Below, in pieces: positions 25,612 to 34,788 of a DNA stretch of 64,000 nt; the first letter of the stretch is position 1; each line of letters starts with the position of its first letter. Position numbers and translations under genes: made by a program. The stretch covers positions 558,001-622,000 of the forward strand of contig NZ_JASHIU010000001.1 of NCBI RefSeq assembly GCF_030733545.1, written 5' to 3'. This DNA is from Oceanicaulis sp. MMSF_3324. Its GTDB lineage: Bacteria; Pseudomonadota; Alphaproteobacteria; Caulobacterales; Maricaulaceae. The notes under the pieces are model-generated. The model was not told the origin of the DNA and did not search any database. It saw nothing but the letters and a program-made list of their open reading frames with translations.

Positions 25612-28551
25612 ATGGCCAAGCTCAATTCCCGCATCGCCCTCTGGTGCTTGACGCCAATCGCGGTGATGTCGCTCTGGGCTTGCTCTGATCGAGGCGAAAC
25701 CGGCAAGGACGCGGGCGACAGCGATCTGGCTGCGGCGTTTGAAAGCGCGGATTTCCCCCACGAAGCCAGTGACATCGCAGCCGATCCGGCCGTGCGCTAT
25801 GGCGTGCTCGACAACGGCCTGCGTTACGCCATTCTTGAAAACGATACGCCCAGCGGCACGGCGGCTCTGCGCATGGTCTTTGATGTCGGCTCTTTGGCCG
25901 AGGAAGACGATCAGCGCGGCCTGGCGCACTTCATCGAACACATGGCCTTTAACGGCACGACCCATGTGCCCGAAGGTGAAATGGTTGCTTTGCTGGAGCG
26001 GTATGGCTTGGCGTTCGGCGCCGACACCAATGCGTTCACCGGGCGCGAAGTGGTTGGTTATCAGCTCGATTTGCCAAGCAATTCCGAGGAAATGCTCAAT
26101 GTGGGCCTGTTCCTCATGCGTGAGACCGCGTCCGAAGTCATTTTCGACAGCGATGCGATCGATCGTGAGCGCGGCGTCATTCTGGGCGAGGAGCGCTTCC
26201 GCAACACGCCGATCCGTCGCTTCTTCAATGCCTATTATACCTTCCTGTACCCTGACACGATCATCACCGAGCGCGACGCGATCGGCACGGTTGACGTGAT
26301 CGAAAATGCTCCGGCGGAACGTCTGAAAGCCTATTACGACGATTACTACACGCCCGAGCGCGGCATGCTGGTCGTGGTCGGGGATGTGGACGCCGATCAG
26401 ATCGAGGCGAAGATCCGGGACGGCTTCGACATCAGCCTTGAAGGTCTTGAGGTGGACCGTGTGTCCAGCTTCGCCAGCTGGGAGCAGCCCAACCCGGCTG
26501 CGCCTGATCCGGAGATCGGCACGGTCGATGATCCGCAGGAGCCCCAATTCGGCTTCTTCTACGATCCCGACGTCTTCACCCTGATCACGGTCGATGTGAT
26601 CGAGCCGGGGCAGGCGGCCTACGACACGCAGGAGGCCCGGTTCGAGGATCTGTTGCGTCAGCTGGGCAACGGCATCGTGCAGCGCCGGCTGCAAAGCGAG
26701 ATCAATCGCGGCGCCTCGCCGCTGGTGCAGGCCAGCCTGTCCTACGGCAATGAGTTCGATCTGGTGAACAAGGCCGGCCTGTTCGCCGTGTCGAGCCCGG
26801 ATCGCTGGCGTGAAGGGGTCGCCGCGCTCGAACAGGAGTTGCGCCGGGCCCAGGAGTACGGCTTCACCCAGGCAGAACTCAACGAACAGCTCGCCAATGT
26901 GCGCACAAGCCTGCGCAATGCGGTGGACCAGGCCGATACGCGCCAGAGCGGCGACCTCGCCGACAGTGTGTGGTCGAGCTGGATTGAAGGCCAGGTCTTC
27001 TCGTCGCCGAGCGATGTGATGGCGCGGTTCGAAGCCCTGGAAGACGAGATTACGCTTGAAGCGGTGGAAGACGCGTTCAATCGCATCTGGAAGGCGTCGC
27101 CGCCCAAGGTCATGGTGGCGCTCAACCAGGACATCACCGATGGCGAAGCCGCTGTGCGGGAAGCCTGGCTGGCGTCGTCCGCAGAGCCGGTCGAGGCTGT
27201 TGAGGAAGCCGGCGTGACCGAGTTCGCCTACACCGATTTCGGTGCGGCGGGCGAGGTGGTCAGCACCAACCGGATCGAGGATCTGGGCGTTGATCAGATC
27301 GTCTTCGACAATGGCGTCATGCTCAATGTGAAGACCACGGATTTCGAGGACAACGTCATCCGGGTCCGCGTGGATTTCGGCGCAGGTGATCTGACGCCGC
27401 AGCCGACCGCTGCAGCGGGCACGATCCTGGGCGCCGCCTTTGGCGGCGGCGGGCTGGAAGCTCACGACCGCGATGAGTTGCAGCGCCTCCTGGCGGGGCG
27501 CTCGGTGGGCTATGGCCTCAATGTGGGGCCGGACAGCTTCGCCTTCGCCAATGCGACGACGCCGACCGATTTCGAGCTGCAGATGCAGGTGCTCGCCGCC
27601 TTCATGACGGCGCCGGGCTGGCGCGAGGACGGTCTGAACCAGTTCCGCGCCATTGCCGAAGAAATCCGCCGTGGTCAGAACGCTCAGGCGGTTCAGGTCG
27701 CCGTGAACCGGGTGGGCCGGATGCTGCGGTCGGGCGATCCGCGCTGGGGCTTCCCCACGTCGGAAGAAGTGAACGCGTTTACCATGGACCATGCCCGCAC
27801 CATGCTCGAGCCGGCGCTTGAGCGTGCGCCGATCGAGATCACCATCGCGGGCGATGTCACCACCGAGCGCGCCATCGAGGTCGTCGCCAGCACCTTCGGG
27901 GCGCTTGCCGATCGGGATGAGAGCTGGCCGTCCTATGAAGAGAACGCGGATATCCGCTTCCCCGACCCCACCGAAGAGCCGGTGGTCGTGACCTTCAACG
28001 GTCAGGATTATCAGGGCATGGCGAACGTCTATTACCCCACGACTGATGGCATAAATGCGCGTGAGCGCCGCGCCTATGACCTTCTGCGCGCGGTCTATAA
28101 CCTCAAGGCGATTGATCGCTTCCGGGAGCAGGAAGGGGCGACCTATTCCGCCATTGTCTCCAGCCAGCAATCGCGCGTGTCGGAGGGCTTCGGCTTCTTC
28201 TGGGTCGGCCTTGATGTGGCCGTGGACGAGATCGACCGGATGTATGATATCGCTGACGAAATCGCGCTGGCGATGGCCAATGGCGATATTTCCGAGGATG
28301 AACTGCAACGGGCCCGCAACCCGATCCTCGAGAGCCTGGAAGAGAACTTCGAACGCAATCCCTTCTGGGTGAACGCTTTGTCGGGCACCCAAAGCGAGCC
28401 TGAAGACCTTGACCAGATCCGCTCTGTCGAGGCTGATTATCGCGATGTCACGGTGGAGGAACTGGTTGCTCTGGCGTCCCGTTCCCTGCGTCCGGACGAA
28501 GCCTATCGGGTCACCATCCTGCCGCAGAGCGCCGTCCAAGGCGACGAGTAG
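25612..28551 (+). CDS. M16 family zinc metallopeptidase, lipoprotein (PqqL-like)
   Basis: 979 residues. A lipoprotein signal ends in LWAC (Cys24). The inverted zinc motif HxxEH is HFIEH (106-110), with the third ligand in the downstream ERGVILGEE helix. The second half is a further M16-type domain pair without a second HxxEH, as in PqqL-like and pitrilysin enzymes of about 930-1000 residues. It should cleave peptides in the periplasm or at the outer-membrane face. It follows a peptide-import ATPase and precedes an S9 peptidase and an FKBP lipoprotein on the same strand, suggesting a periplasmic peptide-processing group. Confidence 0.92.
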   Translation: MAKLNSRIALWCLTPIAVMSLWACSDRGETGKDAGDSDLAAAFESADFPHEASDIAADPAVRYGVLDNGLRYAILENDTPSGTAALRMVFDVGSLAEEDDQRGLAHFIEHMAFNGTTHVPEGEMVALLERYGLAFGADTNAFTGREVVGYQLDLPSNSEEMLNVGLFLMRETASEVIFDSDAIDRERGVILGEERFRNTPIRRFFNAYYTFLYPDTIITERDAIGTVDVIENAPAERLKAYYDDYYTPERGMLVVVGDVDADQIEAKIRDGFDISLEGLEVDRVSSFASWEQPNPAAPDPEIGTVDDPQEPQFGFFYDPDVFTLITVDVIEPGQAAYDTQEARFEDLLRQLGNGIVQRRLQSEINRGASPLVQASLSYGNEFDLVNKAGLFAVSSPDRWREGVAALEQELRRAQEYGFTQAELNEQLANVRTSLRNAVDQADTRQSGDLADSVWSSWIEGQVFSSPSDVMARFEALEDEITLEAVEDAFNRIWKASPPKVMVALNQDITDGEAAVREAWLASSAEPVEAVEEAGVTEFAYTDFGAAGEVVSTNRIEDLGVDQIVFDNGVMLNVKTTDFEDNVIRVRVDFGAGDLTPQPTAAAGTILGAAFGGGGLEAHDRDELQRLLAGRSVGYGLNVGPDSFAFANATTPTDFELQMQVLAAFMTAPGWREDGLNQFRAIAEEIRRGQNAQAVQVAVNRVGRMLRSGDPRWGFPTSEEVNAFTMDHARTMLEPALERAPIEITIAGDVTTERAIEVVASTFGALADRDESWPSYEENADIRFPDPTEEPVVVTFNGQDYQGMANVYYPTTDGINARERRAYDLLRAVYNLKAIDRFREQEGATYSAIVSSQQSRVSEGFGFFWVGLDVAVDEIDRMYDIADEIALAMANGDISEDELQRARNPILESLEENFERNPFWVNALSGTQSEPEDLDQIRSVEADYRDVTVEELVALASRSLRPDEAYRVTILPQSAVQGDE

Positions 28552-28639
28552 ATCAGGGCTGGCCCGTCCAGTGCACGGCTGCAAGCGGGCTTCTGAGAAG
28601 GGCGCTTGCGGTCAGCTCACGAACACAGGGGAGAGAGCT

Positions 28640-30565
28640 ATGCTCAAGCATATGATGATGGCTGTCACGCTGGCTGCGCTAACGGGCGCGAGCGGGTGGG
28701 CGCAGGCTCCGGAGCGGGTCACCGAGGGCAATCTGGTGATGGAGAACATTCCGGACATCCCGCAATCGGTGCGGGACCGCCTGCAGCAATATTCCAACAC
28801 GCGTTCGGCCGGATTCTCCGATTTTGCACCAGATGGCGGCGTGTATGTCACGACGCGCTTTGGTGAAACGACCCAGATTCACCATGTGGCCGAGCCCATG
28901 GGCATGCGCCGTCAGGTGACCTTCTACGACGAGCGCACCAGTGGCGCCTCCGTACGCCCGGGTGAGAGCGGTCAGTTCGTCTTCACCAAGGATATTGGCG
29001 GTGATGAGTTCTATCAGGGTTATCTGTTTAACCCTGAAACGGCGCAGGCCACACGCTTTACGCAAGCGGGGACCCGGAACGCTTCCCTGAGCTGGTCGGA
29101 CGACGGCGCCCGGGTGGCCTGGTACCGTCAGGTCGACGGTGATCCGGATGCGGACATTCTGATCGCGGACCCCGCCGACCCGTCTTCGGCGCGTGTCGCC
29201 CTTGAGGGCGAAGGGCTGATGATCCCGGCGGACTGGTCGTCTGACGGTTCACGCATCCTGGTGCTGCGTTATTATTCGATCACGCATGCGGATCTGTATG
29301 TGCTGGACGTGGACTCCGGGGACCTGACCGAGATCAATCCGGACATGGATGTCGCCTATGGCGGCGCTCAGTTCGCTCCGGATGGTGAGAGCATCTACAC
29401 CATCACCGATCAGGGCGGCGAATTCCGCCGGGTGGTCGAGATCGAGCTGTCTGACAACGCCATGCGGATGGTGAGCCCGGACCATGGCTGGGACGTGCAG
29501 GGCATGGACCTGACCTCCGATGGTCAGCGTCTGGTGTATGCGATCAACAATGGCGGCAATTCTGAAATCCACATGATGAACCCGGTGACCGGCGAAGCGC
29601 TTCCGGCTCCGGAACTGCCGCTCGGCATCGTGGGCGGACTGCAGTTTGACAGCACCGGATCGCGCCTTGGCTTCTCTCATGTGAACGCCCAGTCGCCCGG
29701 CGACGCCTGGACCTATGACATTGAAAGCGGAGAGCTGACGCGCTGGACGCGTTCCGAAGTGGGCGGGCTCGACACCGAGGCGTTCGTCACGCCCGAAGTC
29801 ATCACCTTTGACAGCTTCGACGGTCTTGAAATTCCCGCTTTCTATTATCGTGCGGAGGGGGATGGCCCGCGTCCGGTGATCATCGACATCCATGGCGGAC
29901 CGGAAAGCCAGGAACGTCCGGGCTTCAGCTCGTCGATCCAGTACTGGGTCAATGAGCTGGGCGTATCGGTGATCGCGCCGAATGTGCGCGGCTCGGCCGG
30001 ATACGGCAATGAATATGTCGCGCTCGACAATGGCTTCAATCGCGAGGATTCCGTGCGCGATATCGGCGCGCTTCTGGACTGGGTGGCTGAACAACCCGAG
30101 CTCGATAGCGACCGGGTGCTGGTCTATGGCGGCTCTTATGGCGGCTATATGGTGCTGGCCAGCCTGGTTCATTATTCCGACCGCCTGGCGGGTGGGGTCA
30201 ACATTGTCGGGATCTCCAACTTCGTGACCTTCCTGGAGAACACCAATGGCTATCGCCGCGATCTGCGTCGGGCCGAATATGGTGATGAGCGCGATCCCGA
30301 GATGTATGAATTCCTGCAGGAGATCAGCCCGGCCAACCGCGCCGAACAGATCACCGCGCCGCTCTTCATCATTCAGGGCTTCAATGACCCGCGCGTGCCG
30401 GCCTCCGAAGCCGAACAGATCCTGGCGGCCGTCCGCGAAGCCGGCGGCGATCCGTGGTATCTGCTGGCCATGGATGAGGGGCATGGCTTCCGCAAGAAAT
30501 CCAATCGCGATTTCCAGCGCGCCGCCGAAACCCTGTTTTTCACCGATGTGCTGGACCTGAACTAG
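28640..30565 (+). CDS. S9 family (prolyl oligopeptidase-type) peptidase, exported
   Basis: 641 residues from ATG 28640, nine bases after a GGGGAGAG ribosome site; an upstream frame extension overlaps the M16 gene and is not credible. A cleavable signal peptide ends near GWAQA (about residue 22). A beta-propeller of TolB/WD-like repeats (SDDGARVAW, APDGESIY, SDGQRLVY) occupies about 50-390, then an alpha/beta hydrolase domain has the nucleophile in GGSYGGY (Ser499), the aspartate in FNDPRVP and the histidine in DEGHGF. It is likely a periplasmic di- or oligopeptidase, lying 88 bases after the M16 gene. Confidence 0.92.
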   Translation: MLKHMMMAVTLAALTGASGWAQAPERVTEGNLVMENIPDIPQSVRDRLQQYSNTRSAGFSDFAPDGGVYVTTRFGETTQIHHVAEPMGMRRQVTFYDERTSGASVRPGESGQFVFTKDIGGDEFYQGYLFNPETAQATRFTQAGTRNASLSWSDDGARVAWYRQVDGDPDADILIADPADPSSARVALEGEGLMIPADWSSDGSRILVLRYYSITHADLYVLDVDSGDLTEINPDMDVAYGGAQFAPDGESIYTITDQGGEFRRVVEIELSDNAMRMVSPDHGWDVQGMDLTSDGQRLVYAINNGGNSEIHMMNPVTGEALPAPELPLGIVGGLQFDSTGSRLGFSHVNAQSPGDAWTYDIESGELTRWTRSEVGGLDTEAFVTPEVITFDSFDGLEIPAFYYRAEGDGPRPVIIDIHGGPESQERPGFSSSIQYWVNELGVSVIAPNVRGSAGYGNEYVALDNGFNREDSVRDIGALLDWVAEQPELDSDRVLVYGGSYGGYMVLASLVHYSDRLAGGVNIVGISNFVTFLENTNGYRRDLRRAEYGDERDPEMYEFLQEISPANRAEQITAPLFIIQGFNDPRVPASEAEQILAAVREAGGDPWYLLAMDEGHGFRKKSNRDFQRAAETLFFTDVLDLN

Positions 30566-30677
30566 TCGCTTCACACGACTCTCGACGTGCGGCGCGGGCC
30601 TGATAAGCTCGCGCCGTTCGCGTATCTGGGGGCAAGGCGTCCCCATGAGCGCTGTTGAGAATGCGAGGGACAGATTC

Positions 30678-31370
30678 ATGAACCGTATTGCGCTTTTGAC
30701 CACTGCTGCGCTTGTCAGCCTGGGCCTCGCTGCTTGTGGCCAGCCGCAGGCTGAGGAGACCGAGACCGCCGCGGCGGGCGAAGAAGAGCTCAGCGAGACC
30801 GAGTCCCAGGTCAACGACATCCTGGAAGCCATGGCGGACACCGCTGAAGCCAGCGCGGAAGAGCAGATCGTCGCGCAGGCGCGTCAGTGCGACGCCGATG
30901 GTGATGACGCGGCCTTCACCGCGCCCGAGCGCGGCGAGGATGAGGCCCTGGCCGATTATAACGCGGCTGTGGGCGAAGCCTTCCTGGCCCAGAATCTCGA
31001 CAATGATTGTGTCTTCGCCCTGCCCTCCGGCCTGCAGTTCCGCGTTGATCGGGCGCGCGATGGGGTCTCACCCAGCCCGCGTGGCGAGCTGGTTGAGGTC
31101 AATTACGAAGGCACGCTGATCAATGGCGAGGTCTTTGACAGCTCCTATGCGCGCGGCCAATCGGCCACCTTCCCGTCCAACCGCCTGATCGCGGGCTGGG
31201 TGGAAGCCCTGCCGCTTATGAATGTGGGTGAAGAATGGACGCTCTTCATTCCGTCCGATCTCGCCTATGGCCCGGGCGGCACCCAGGGCGGGCCGATCGG
31301 TCCGAACGAGACTCTGATCTTCCGGCTGGAGCTGATCAGCCTGCCGAACCGCCCCATCGACGAGCAGTAA
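30678..31370 (+). CDS. FKBP-type peptidyl-prolyl isomerase, lipoprotein
   Basis: 230 residues from ATG 30678, which starts a clear lipoprotein signal with lipobox LAAC and has GAGGGA upstream; an ATG at 30645 would add 11 polar residues before the signal and is rejected. An acidic linker rich in Glu/Ala is followed by an FKBP domain with VEVNYEGTLINGEVFDSS, the hinge IAGWVEALPLMNVGEEW, IPSDLAYGPGG and the final LIFRLELI strand. It should assist proline isomerisation in periplasmic protein folding. The domain resembles Mip/FkpA-type enzymes. It ends four bases before argE. Confidence 0.92.
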   Translation: MNRIALLTTAALVSLGLAACGQPQAEETETAAAGEEELSETESQVNDILEAMADTAEASAEEQIVAQARQCDADGDDAAFTAPERGEDEALADYNAAVGEAFLAQNLDNDCVFALPSGLQFRVDRARDGVSPSPRGELVEVNYEGTLINGEVFDSSYARGQSATFPSNRLIAGWVEALPLMNVGEEWTLFIPSDLAYGPGGTQGGPIGPNETLIFRLELISLPNRPIDEQ

Positions 31371-31374
31371 GCGC

Positions 31375-32523
31375 ATGCGCACCGCGTCCGACTGGTTGGC
31401 CGAGCTGGTGTCCATCGACACCACTTCGCGCAATTCGAACCTCGCTCTGATCGAGCGGGTCGAGGCGTATCTGACCGAGTTGGGCGCCCAGTGCCACCGC
31501 ATAGACAGTCCCGATGGGACCAAAGCCAATCTGCATGCGGTCCTGGGGCCGCATGTGGATGGCGGCGTGGTTCTGTCGGGTCATACCGATGTGGTGCCCG
31601 TGGATGGCCAGGATTGGTCCTCGGACCCGTTCACCCTGACCGAGCGTGACGGCAAACTCTATGGCCGCGGCGCGTGCGACATGAAGGGATTCATCGCCTG
31701 CGCGCTGGCCCAGGCGCCGCGTTTCGCCAGGGCCGAGCTGAAACGGCCCGTGCATTTCGCCTTCTCCTATGATGAGGAAATCGGCTGTCTGGGGGCGCCG
31801 GACATGATCCGCCAGATGGCGGGGCACACGCCGCGCCCTTCCTGCGTGATTGTCGGCGAGCCCACGGAAATGGCGGTCGTGACCGGTCACAAGGGCTTGT
31901 ATTCGGTGCGCGTCGAGGTGTTTGGCAAGGAGGCCCACTCCTCGCTTGTCGAGGACGGCGCCTGCGCTGCAACCAATGCCGTGCGCCTGATGAACTGGAT
32001 TGTTGAAGAAGCGGACGCCCTGAAGGCGAAGGCGCCGGCCGACAGCCCGTTCAATCCGCCCTATGGCACCATGACCATTGGGCAGATGGCGGGTGGGACG
32101 GCCATCAATATCCTGGCGCGCCATGCCTGGTTTGAGTCCCTGATGCGCCCTGCGCCCTGGGATGACGGGCCCGGCCTGGGGCGCCGGCTGGTCGAAGAGG
32201 CGCGCAAACTGGAAGCGCAGATGCGCAAGACCGCGCCGGATGCGAAGATCCGTATCGAGGTCCTGTCAAACGTCCCGCCCTTGCGGCCTGAAGAGATGGG
32301 CGAGGCGGAAACCCTTGCACGGGCGCTCACAGGCGATAACAGCCCGCGCGTGGTCGCATACGGCACCGAGGGCGGTCAGTTCCAGGAAGCGGGCTTCTCG
32401 ACGGTTGTGTGCGGGCCGGGCTCGATCGAACAGGCGCACCAGGCGGACGAGTTTGTCGCCATCAGCGAACTTGAGGCCTGCATGGCGTTTCTGGGCAAGC
32501 TGGAACAGCGCCTGAGCGCCTAG
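31375..32523 (+). CDS. argE: Acetylornithine deacetylase
   Basis: 382 residues, M20 metallopeptidase fold. Metal-ligand motifs SGHTDVVPVDG, YGRGACDMKG and SYDEEIGCLG, then VGEPTEM and the dimerisation domain with GHKGLYSVRVEVFGKEAHSS (in parts) fit ArgE, which removes acetate from N-acetylornithine in arginine synthesis. It begins four bases after the FKBP stop and overlaps the convergent cysH by four bases. Succinyl-diaminopimelate desuccinylase is the main alternative in the family, but the HTDVVPVDGQDW and RGACDMKG pattern favours ArgE. Confidence 0.9.
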   Translation: MRTASDWLAELVSIDTTSRNSNLALIERVEAYLTELGAQCHRIDSPDGTKANLHAVLGPHVDGGVVLSGHTDVVPVDGQDWSSDPFTLTERDGKLYGRGACDMKGFIACALAQAPRFARAELKRPVHFAFSYDEEIGCLGAPDMIRQMAGHTPRPSCVIVGEPTEMAVVTGHKGLYSVRVEVFGKEAHSSLVEDGACAATNAVRLMNWIVEEADALKAKAPADSPFNPPYGTMTIGQMAGGTAINILARHAWFESLMRPAPWDDGPGLGRRLVEEARKLEAQMRKTAPDAKIRIEVLSNVPPLRPEEMGEAETLARALTGDNSPRVVAYGTEGGQFQEAGFSTVVCGPGSIEQAHQADEFVAISELEACMAFLGKLEQRLSA

Positions 32524-33266
32524 CCGCCCGTGCGGGTGATTGTGCCGTCTTCCGCAATATGGATGCCGCATTCGGTCTTGTCCTGACCGGCCCAGCGTCC
32601 GGCGCGGGGGTCGTCGCTGGGGTCTTTGACCTGGCTGGTGCAGGGCAGGCAGCCGATCGAGGGATAGCCATCCGCCACCATGGGGTGAGGAGGCAGGTCG
32701 TGCGCCTCGAAATAGGCGTTGATCTCCTCGCGTGACCAGTCAAAGAGCGGGTTGAGCTTGAGCTTGCCGTCCTGAATCTCAACGCGCGGCAGTGCGGCGC
32801 GCTCGCCGCCGTGATGACGCTTGCGGCCCGAAATCCAGACCTTGAAGGGCCGCAGGGCGTGGATCAGCGGCAGGGTCTTGCGGATATGGCAGCACAAATC
32901 GGGATTGGTCTTGTGCAGGACGCCGTCAGGATCATCCGCTTGCACATGATCGGGGTTGGGCGTCAGCGTGCGCACATCGCTCAGCCCCAGACGCTCGGCG
33001 AGTGCATTGCGATACGCCAGCGTCTCGCCGAACAGCTGGCCGGTGTCCATGAACAGGACCGGCGTGTCGGGTTTGGCTTGCGCGACCAGATGCAGGATCA
33101 CCGCGCTTTCCGCCCCGAAAGACGACACGACACAGGATTCGCCGGGATAGATGTCCGCCAGTACGCGGCGCACCGCGCCCGCGGCGTCCAGCCCGTGTAG
33201 GGCCGCGTCCAGCGCCTGCGCGCCGGCTTCCAGCGCCAGCCTGTATTCTGATTTCAGCGGAGCCAT
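32520..33266 (-). CDS. cysH: Adenylyl-sulfate (APS) reductase, iron-sulfur type
   Basis: 248 residues of the CysH family. The paired cysteines Cys125-Cys126 (LCCHIRK) and Cys206-x2-Cys209 (GCLPCT) are ligands of the [4Fe-4S] cluster found in APS-using enzymes and absent from PAPS-specific CysH. The C-terminal ECGIH (Cys233) is the catalytic cysteine. It reduces activated sulfate to sulfite in assimilation. The usual partners cysD, cysN and cysI are not in the window. It shares orientation with sqdB, which uses sulfite, but a terminator separates them. Confidence 0.95.
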   Translation of the reverse strand: MAPLKSEYRLALEAGAQALDAALHGLDAAGAVRRVLADIYPGESCVVSSFGAESAVILHLVAQAKPDTPVLFMDTGQLFGETLAYRNALAERLGLSDVRTLTPNPDHVQADDPDGVLHKTNPDLCCHIRKTLPLIHALRPFKVWISGRKRHHGGERAALPRVEIQDGKLKLNPLFDWSREEINAYFEAHDLPPHPMVADGYPSIGCLPCTSQVKDPSDDPRAGRWAGQDKTECGIHIAEDGTITRTGG

Positions 33267-33343
33267 GGGTCACCTGTGTTCGCTGAGGCCAGCGTGAGCG
33301 CTTGTGTGCAGCGCATCAAGGGCCGGAGGCGACAGGGGCTGAG

Positions 33344-33375
33344 AAAAAAGGCCGGACACTCAGGATCCGGCCTTT
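33344..33375 (-). terminator. Intrinsic terminator after sqdB
   Basis: Read on the minus strand, AAAGGCCGGA (33375-33366) pairs with TCCGGCCTTT (33356-33347) around a 9-base loop, followed by a run of six T residues ending at 33344. It lies 22 bases beyond the sqdB stop. Confidence 0.85.
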
Positions 33376-33396
33376 GATCTTGGATGTGCGAACGCC

Positions 33397-34587
33397 CTAG
33401 CGGGTGGCGTTCTGAGCCGCTTCGCGGTCCTTGTTCCAGTAGGAGACCGACTTCACCTTTGAGCGGTCGCAACGACCGGAATATTTCTTGGCGATTTCGG
33501 TGACTTCTTCCATCAGGCCCTCGGCCAGGGTGATGGGTTTGAGGCCCATGGACAGGAAGGTGTCGTTCTCCACATGAAGCTCGTTCTCGTCGGCTTCATT
33601 GCGCGGGTTCGGCAAATAGGCGACCTCGGTCTTGGTCATGCCGGCGATCATTTCGGCCAGCTCGCGCACCCGGTGGGTTTCGGTCATCTGGTTCATGATC
33701 CGGGTGCGTTCGCCATGCTCGGGCGGGTTCTCGACCGCGAGCTGGATGCAGCGCACCGTGTCCTGGATGTGGATGAAGGCGCGGGTCTGACCGCCCGTGC
33801 CGTGCACGGTCATCGGGAAATCGATGGCGGCCTGCATCAGGAAGCGGTTCAGCACGGTGCCATAGTCACCGTCATAGTCGAACCGATTGATCAGGCGCTC
33901 GTCCTTCTTGGTTTCCTCGGTCTGGGTGCCCCAGACAATGCCCTGGTGAAGGTCGGTGATCTTAACCTTGTCGTTCTTGTTGTAGAAGTGGAAGAACAAC
34001 TGATCCTGGGTCTTGGTCATGTGGTAGATCGAGCCCGGATTGGCCGGATAGAGGATCTCCTGATCCTTCAGGCCTTCCTGGGTCTCCACCTTCACCTTCA
34101 GATAGCCCTCGGGGATCTTCATGCCCGCGGTGCCATAGCCATAGACGCCCATGGTGCCCAGGTGCACGAGGTGAATATCCAGACCGGTCTCGACGATGGC
34201 GGCCAGAACGTCATTGGTGGCGTTCAGGTTGTTGTCGACCGTATAGCGCTTGTGACGGGCGGACTTCATCGAGTACGGCGCAGCGCGCTGTTCGGCGAAG
34301 TGGATGATCGCATCGGGTTTTTCTTCAAGGATCAGGTCGACGAGCTCCTGATAGTCCTTGCCGATGGTCAGATCCTTGAAGCGAATCTCCTTGCCGGAGA
34401 CCTCATTCCAGGCCGCCAGACGCTCGCCCATCGGGCGGATCGGCGTCAGGGAGTCCACTTCCAGTTCGATATCGATCTTGCGACGAGACAGATTGTCCAC
34501 GATTACAACATCATGGCCGCGCGCTGAGAGGTGGAGCGCAGACGGCCAGCCGCAGAAACCGTCGCCGCCGAGCACGAGTACTTTCAT
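33397..34587 (-). CDS. sqdB: UDP-sulfoquinovose synthase
   Basis: 396 residues from ATG 34587, six bases after GGGG on the minus strand; a TTG four codons earlier is less likely. Extended SDR fold with GGDGFCGWPSALHLS at the NAD site, LGTMGVYG carrying the catalytic threonine region, and the YxxxK-type YHMTK. These match SqdB/SQD1, which joins sulfite to UDP-glucose to give UDP-sulfoquinovose, the head-group donor of sulfolipid (SQDG). No glycosyltransferase (SqdX/SqdD) lies beside it. SQDG often substitutes for phospholipids under phosphate limitation. The next gene upstream on the same strand is none; it is divergent from gap. Confidence 0.95.
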   Translation of the reverse strand: MKVLVLGGDGFCGWPSALHLSARGHDVVIVDNLSRRKIDIELEVDSLTPIRPMGERLAAWNEVSGKEIRFKDLTIGKDYQELVDLILEEKPDAIIHFAEQRAAPYSMKSARHKRYTVDNNLNATNDVLAAIVETGLDIHLVHLGTMGVYGYGTAGMKIPEGYLKVKVETQEGLKDQEILYPANPGSIYHMTKTQDQLFFHFYNKNDKVKITDLHQGIVWGTQTEETKKDERLINRFDYDGDYGTVLNRFLMQAAIDFPMTVHGTGGQTRAFIHIQDTVRCIQLAVENPPEHGERTRIMNQMTETHRVRELAEMIAGMTKTEVAYLPNPRNEADENELHVENDTFLSMGLKPITLAEGLMEEVTEIAKKYSGRCDRSKVKSVSYWNKDREAAQNATR

Positions 34588-34664
34588 CTCATTCCCCAAA
34601 AGACTGTCCTGACCCTGTCAGAATTTTGAACAGGTTTCTTGCAGTTCATGCGTTGGGATGCAAG

Positions 34665-34689
34665 GCCGGGACGCGGTCCCGGCGCCCCG
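34665..34689. repeat. GC-rich hairpin containing a 16-bp repeat
   Basis: GCCGGGAC (34665-34672) and GTCCCGGC (34676-34683) form a perfect 8-bp hairpin with a GCG loop and no T run, so it is not a terminator. The 16 bases CGGTCCCGGCGCCCCG (34674-34689) recur exactly at 40521-40536, in another intergenic gap. It lies between divergent sqdB and gap. Confidence 0.55.
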
Positions 34690-34788
34690 GATATGGACGG
34701 ACGGGCGGGAAGCGTCTAAACCGCGCGCCATGTCTCAAGGCCGTTGCGCGAGCGCGCGTCCGGCCCAGCAAGATCAAAGGAGCGGATC

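Noticed and set aside
25597-28584. 995-codon open frame antisense to the M16 peptidase
   Set aside because: It mirrors the codon pattern of the clear M16 gene, has low-complexity His/Arg/Gly-rich translation and no domain; a common GC-rich shadow.
30591-30615. GGCGCG/CGCGCC hairpin after the S9 peptidase gene
   Set aside because: Short stem, no T run; not convincing as a terminator or regulatory element.
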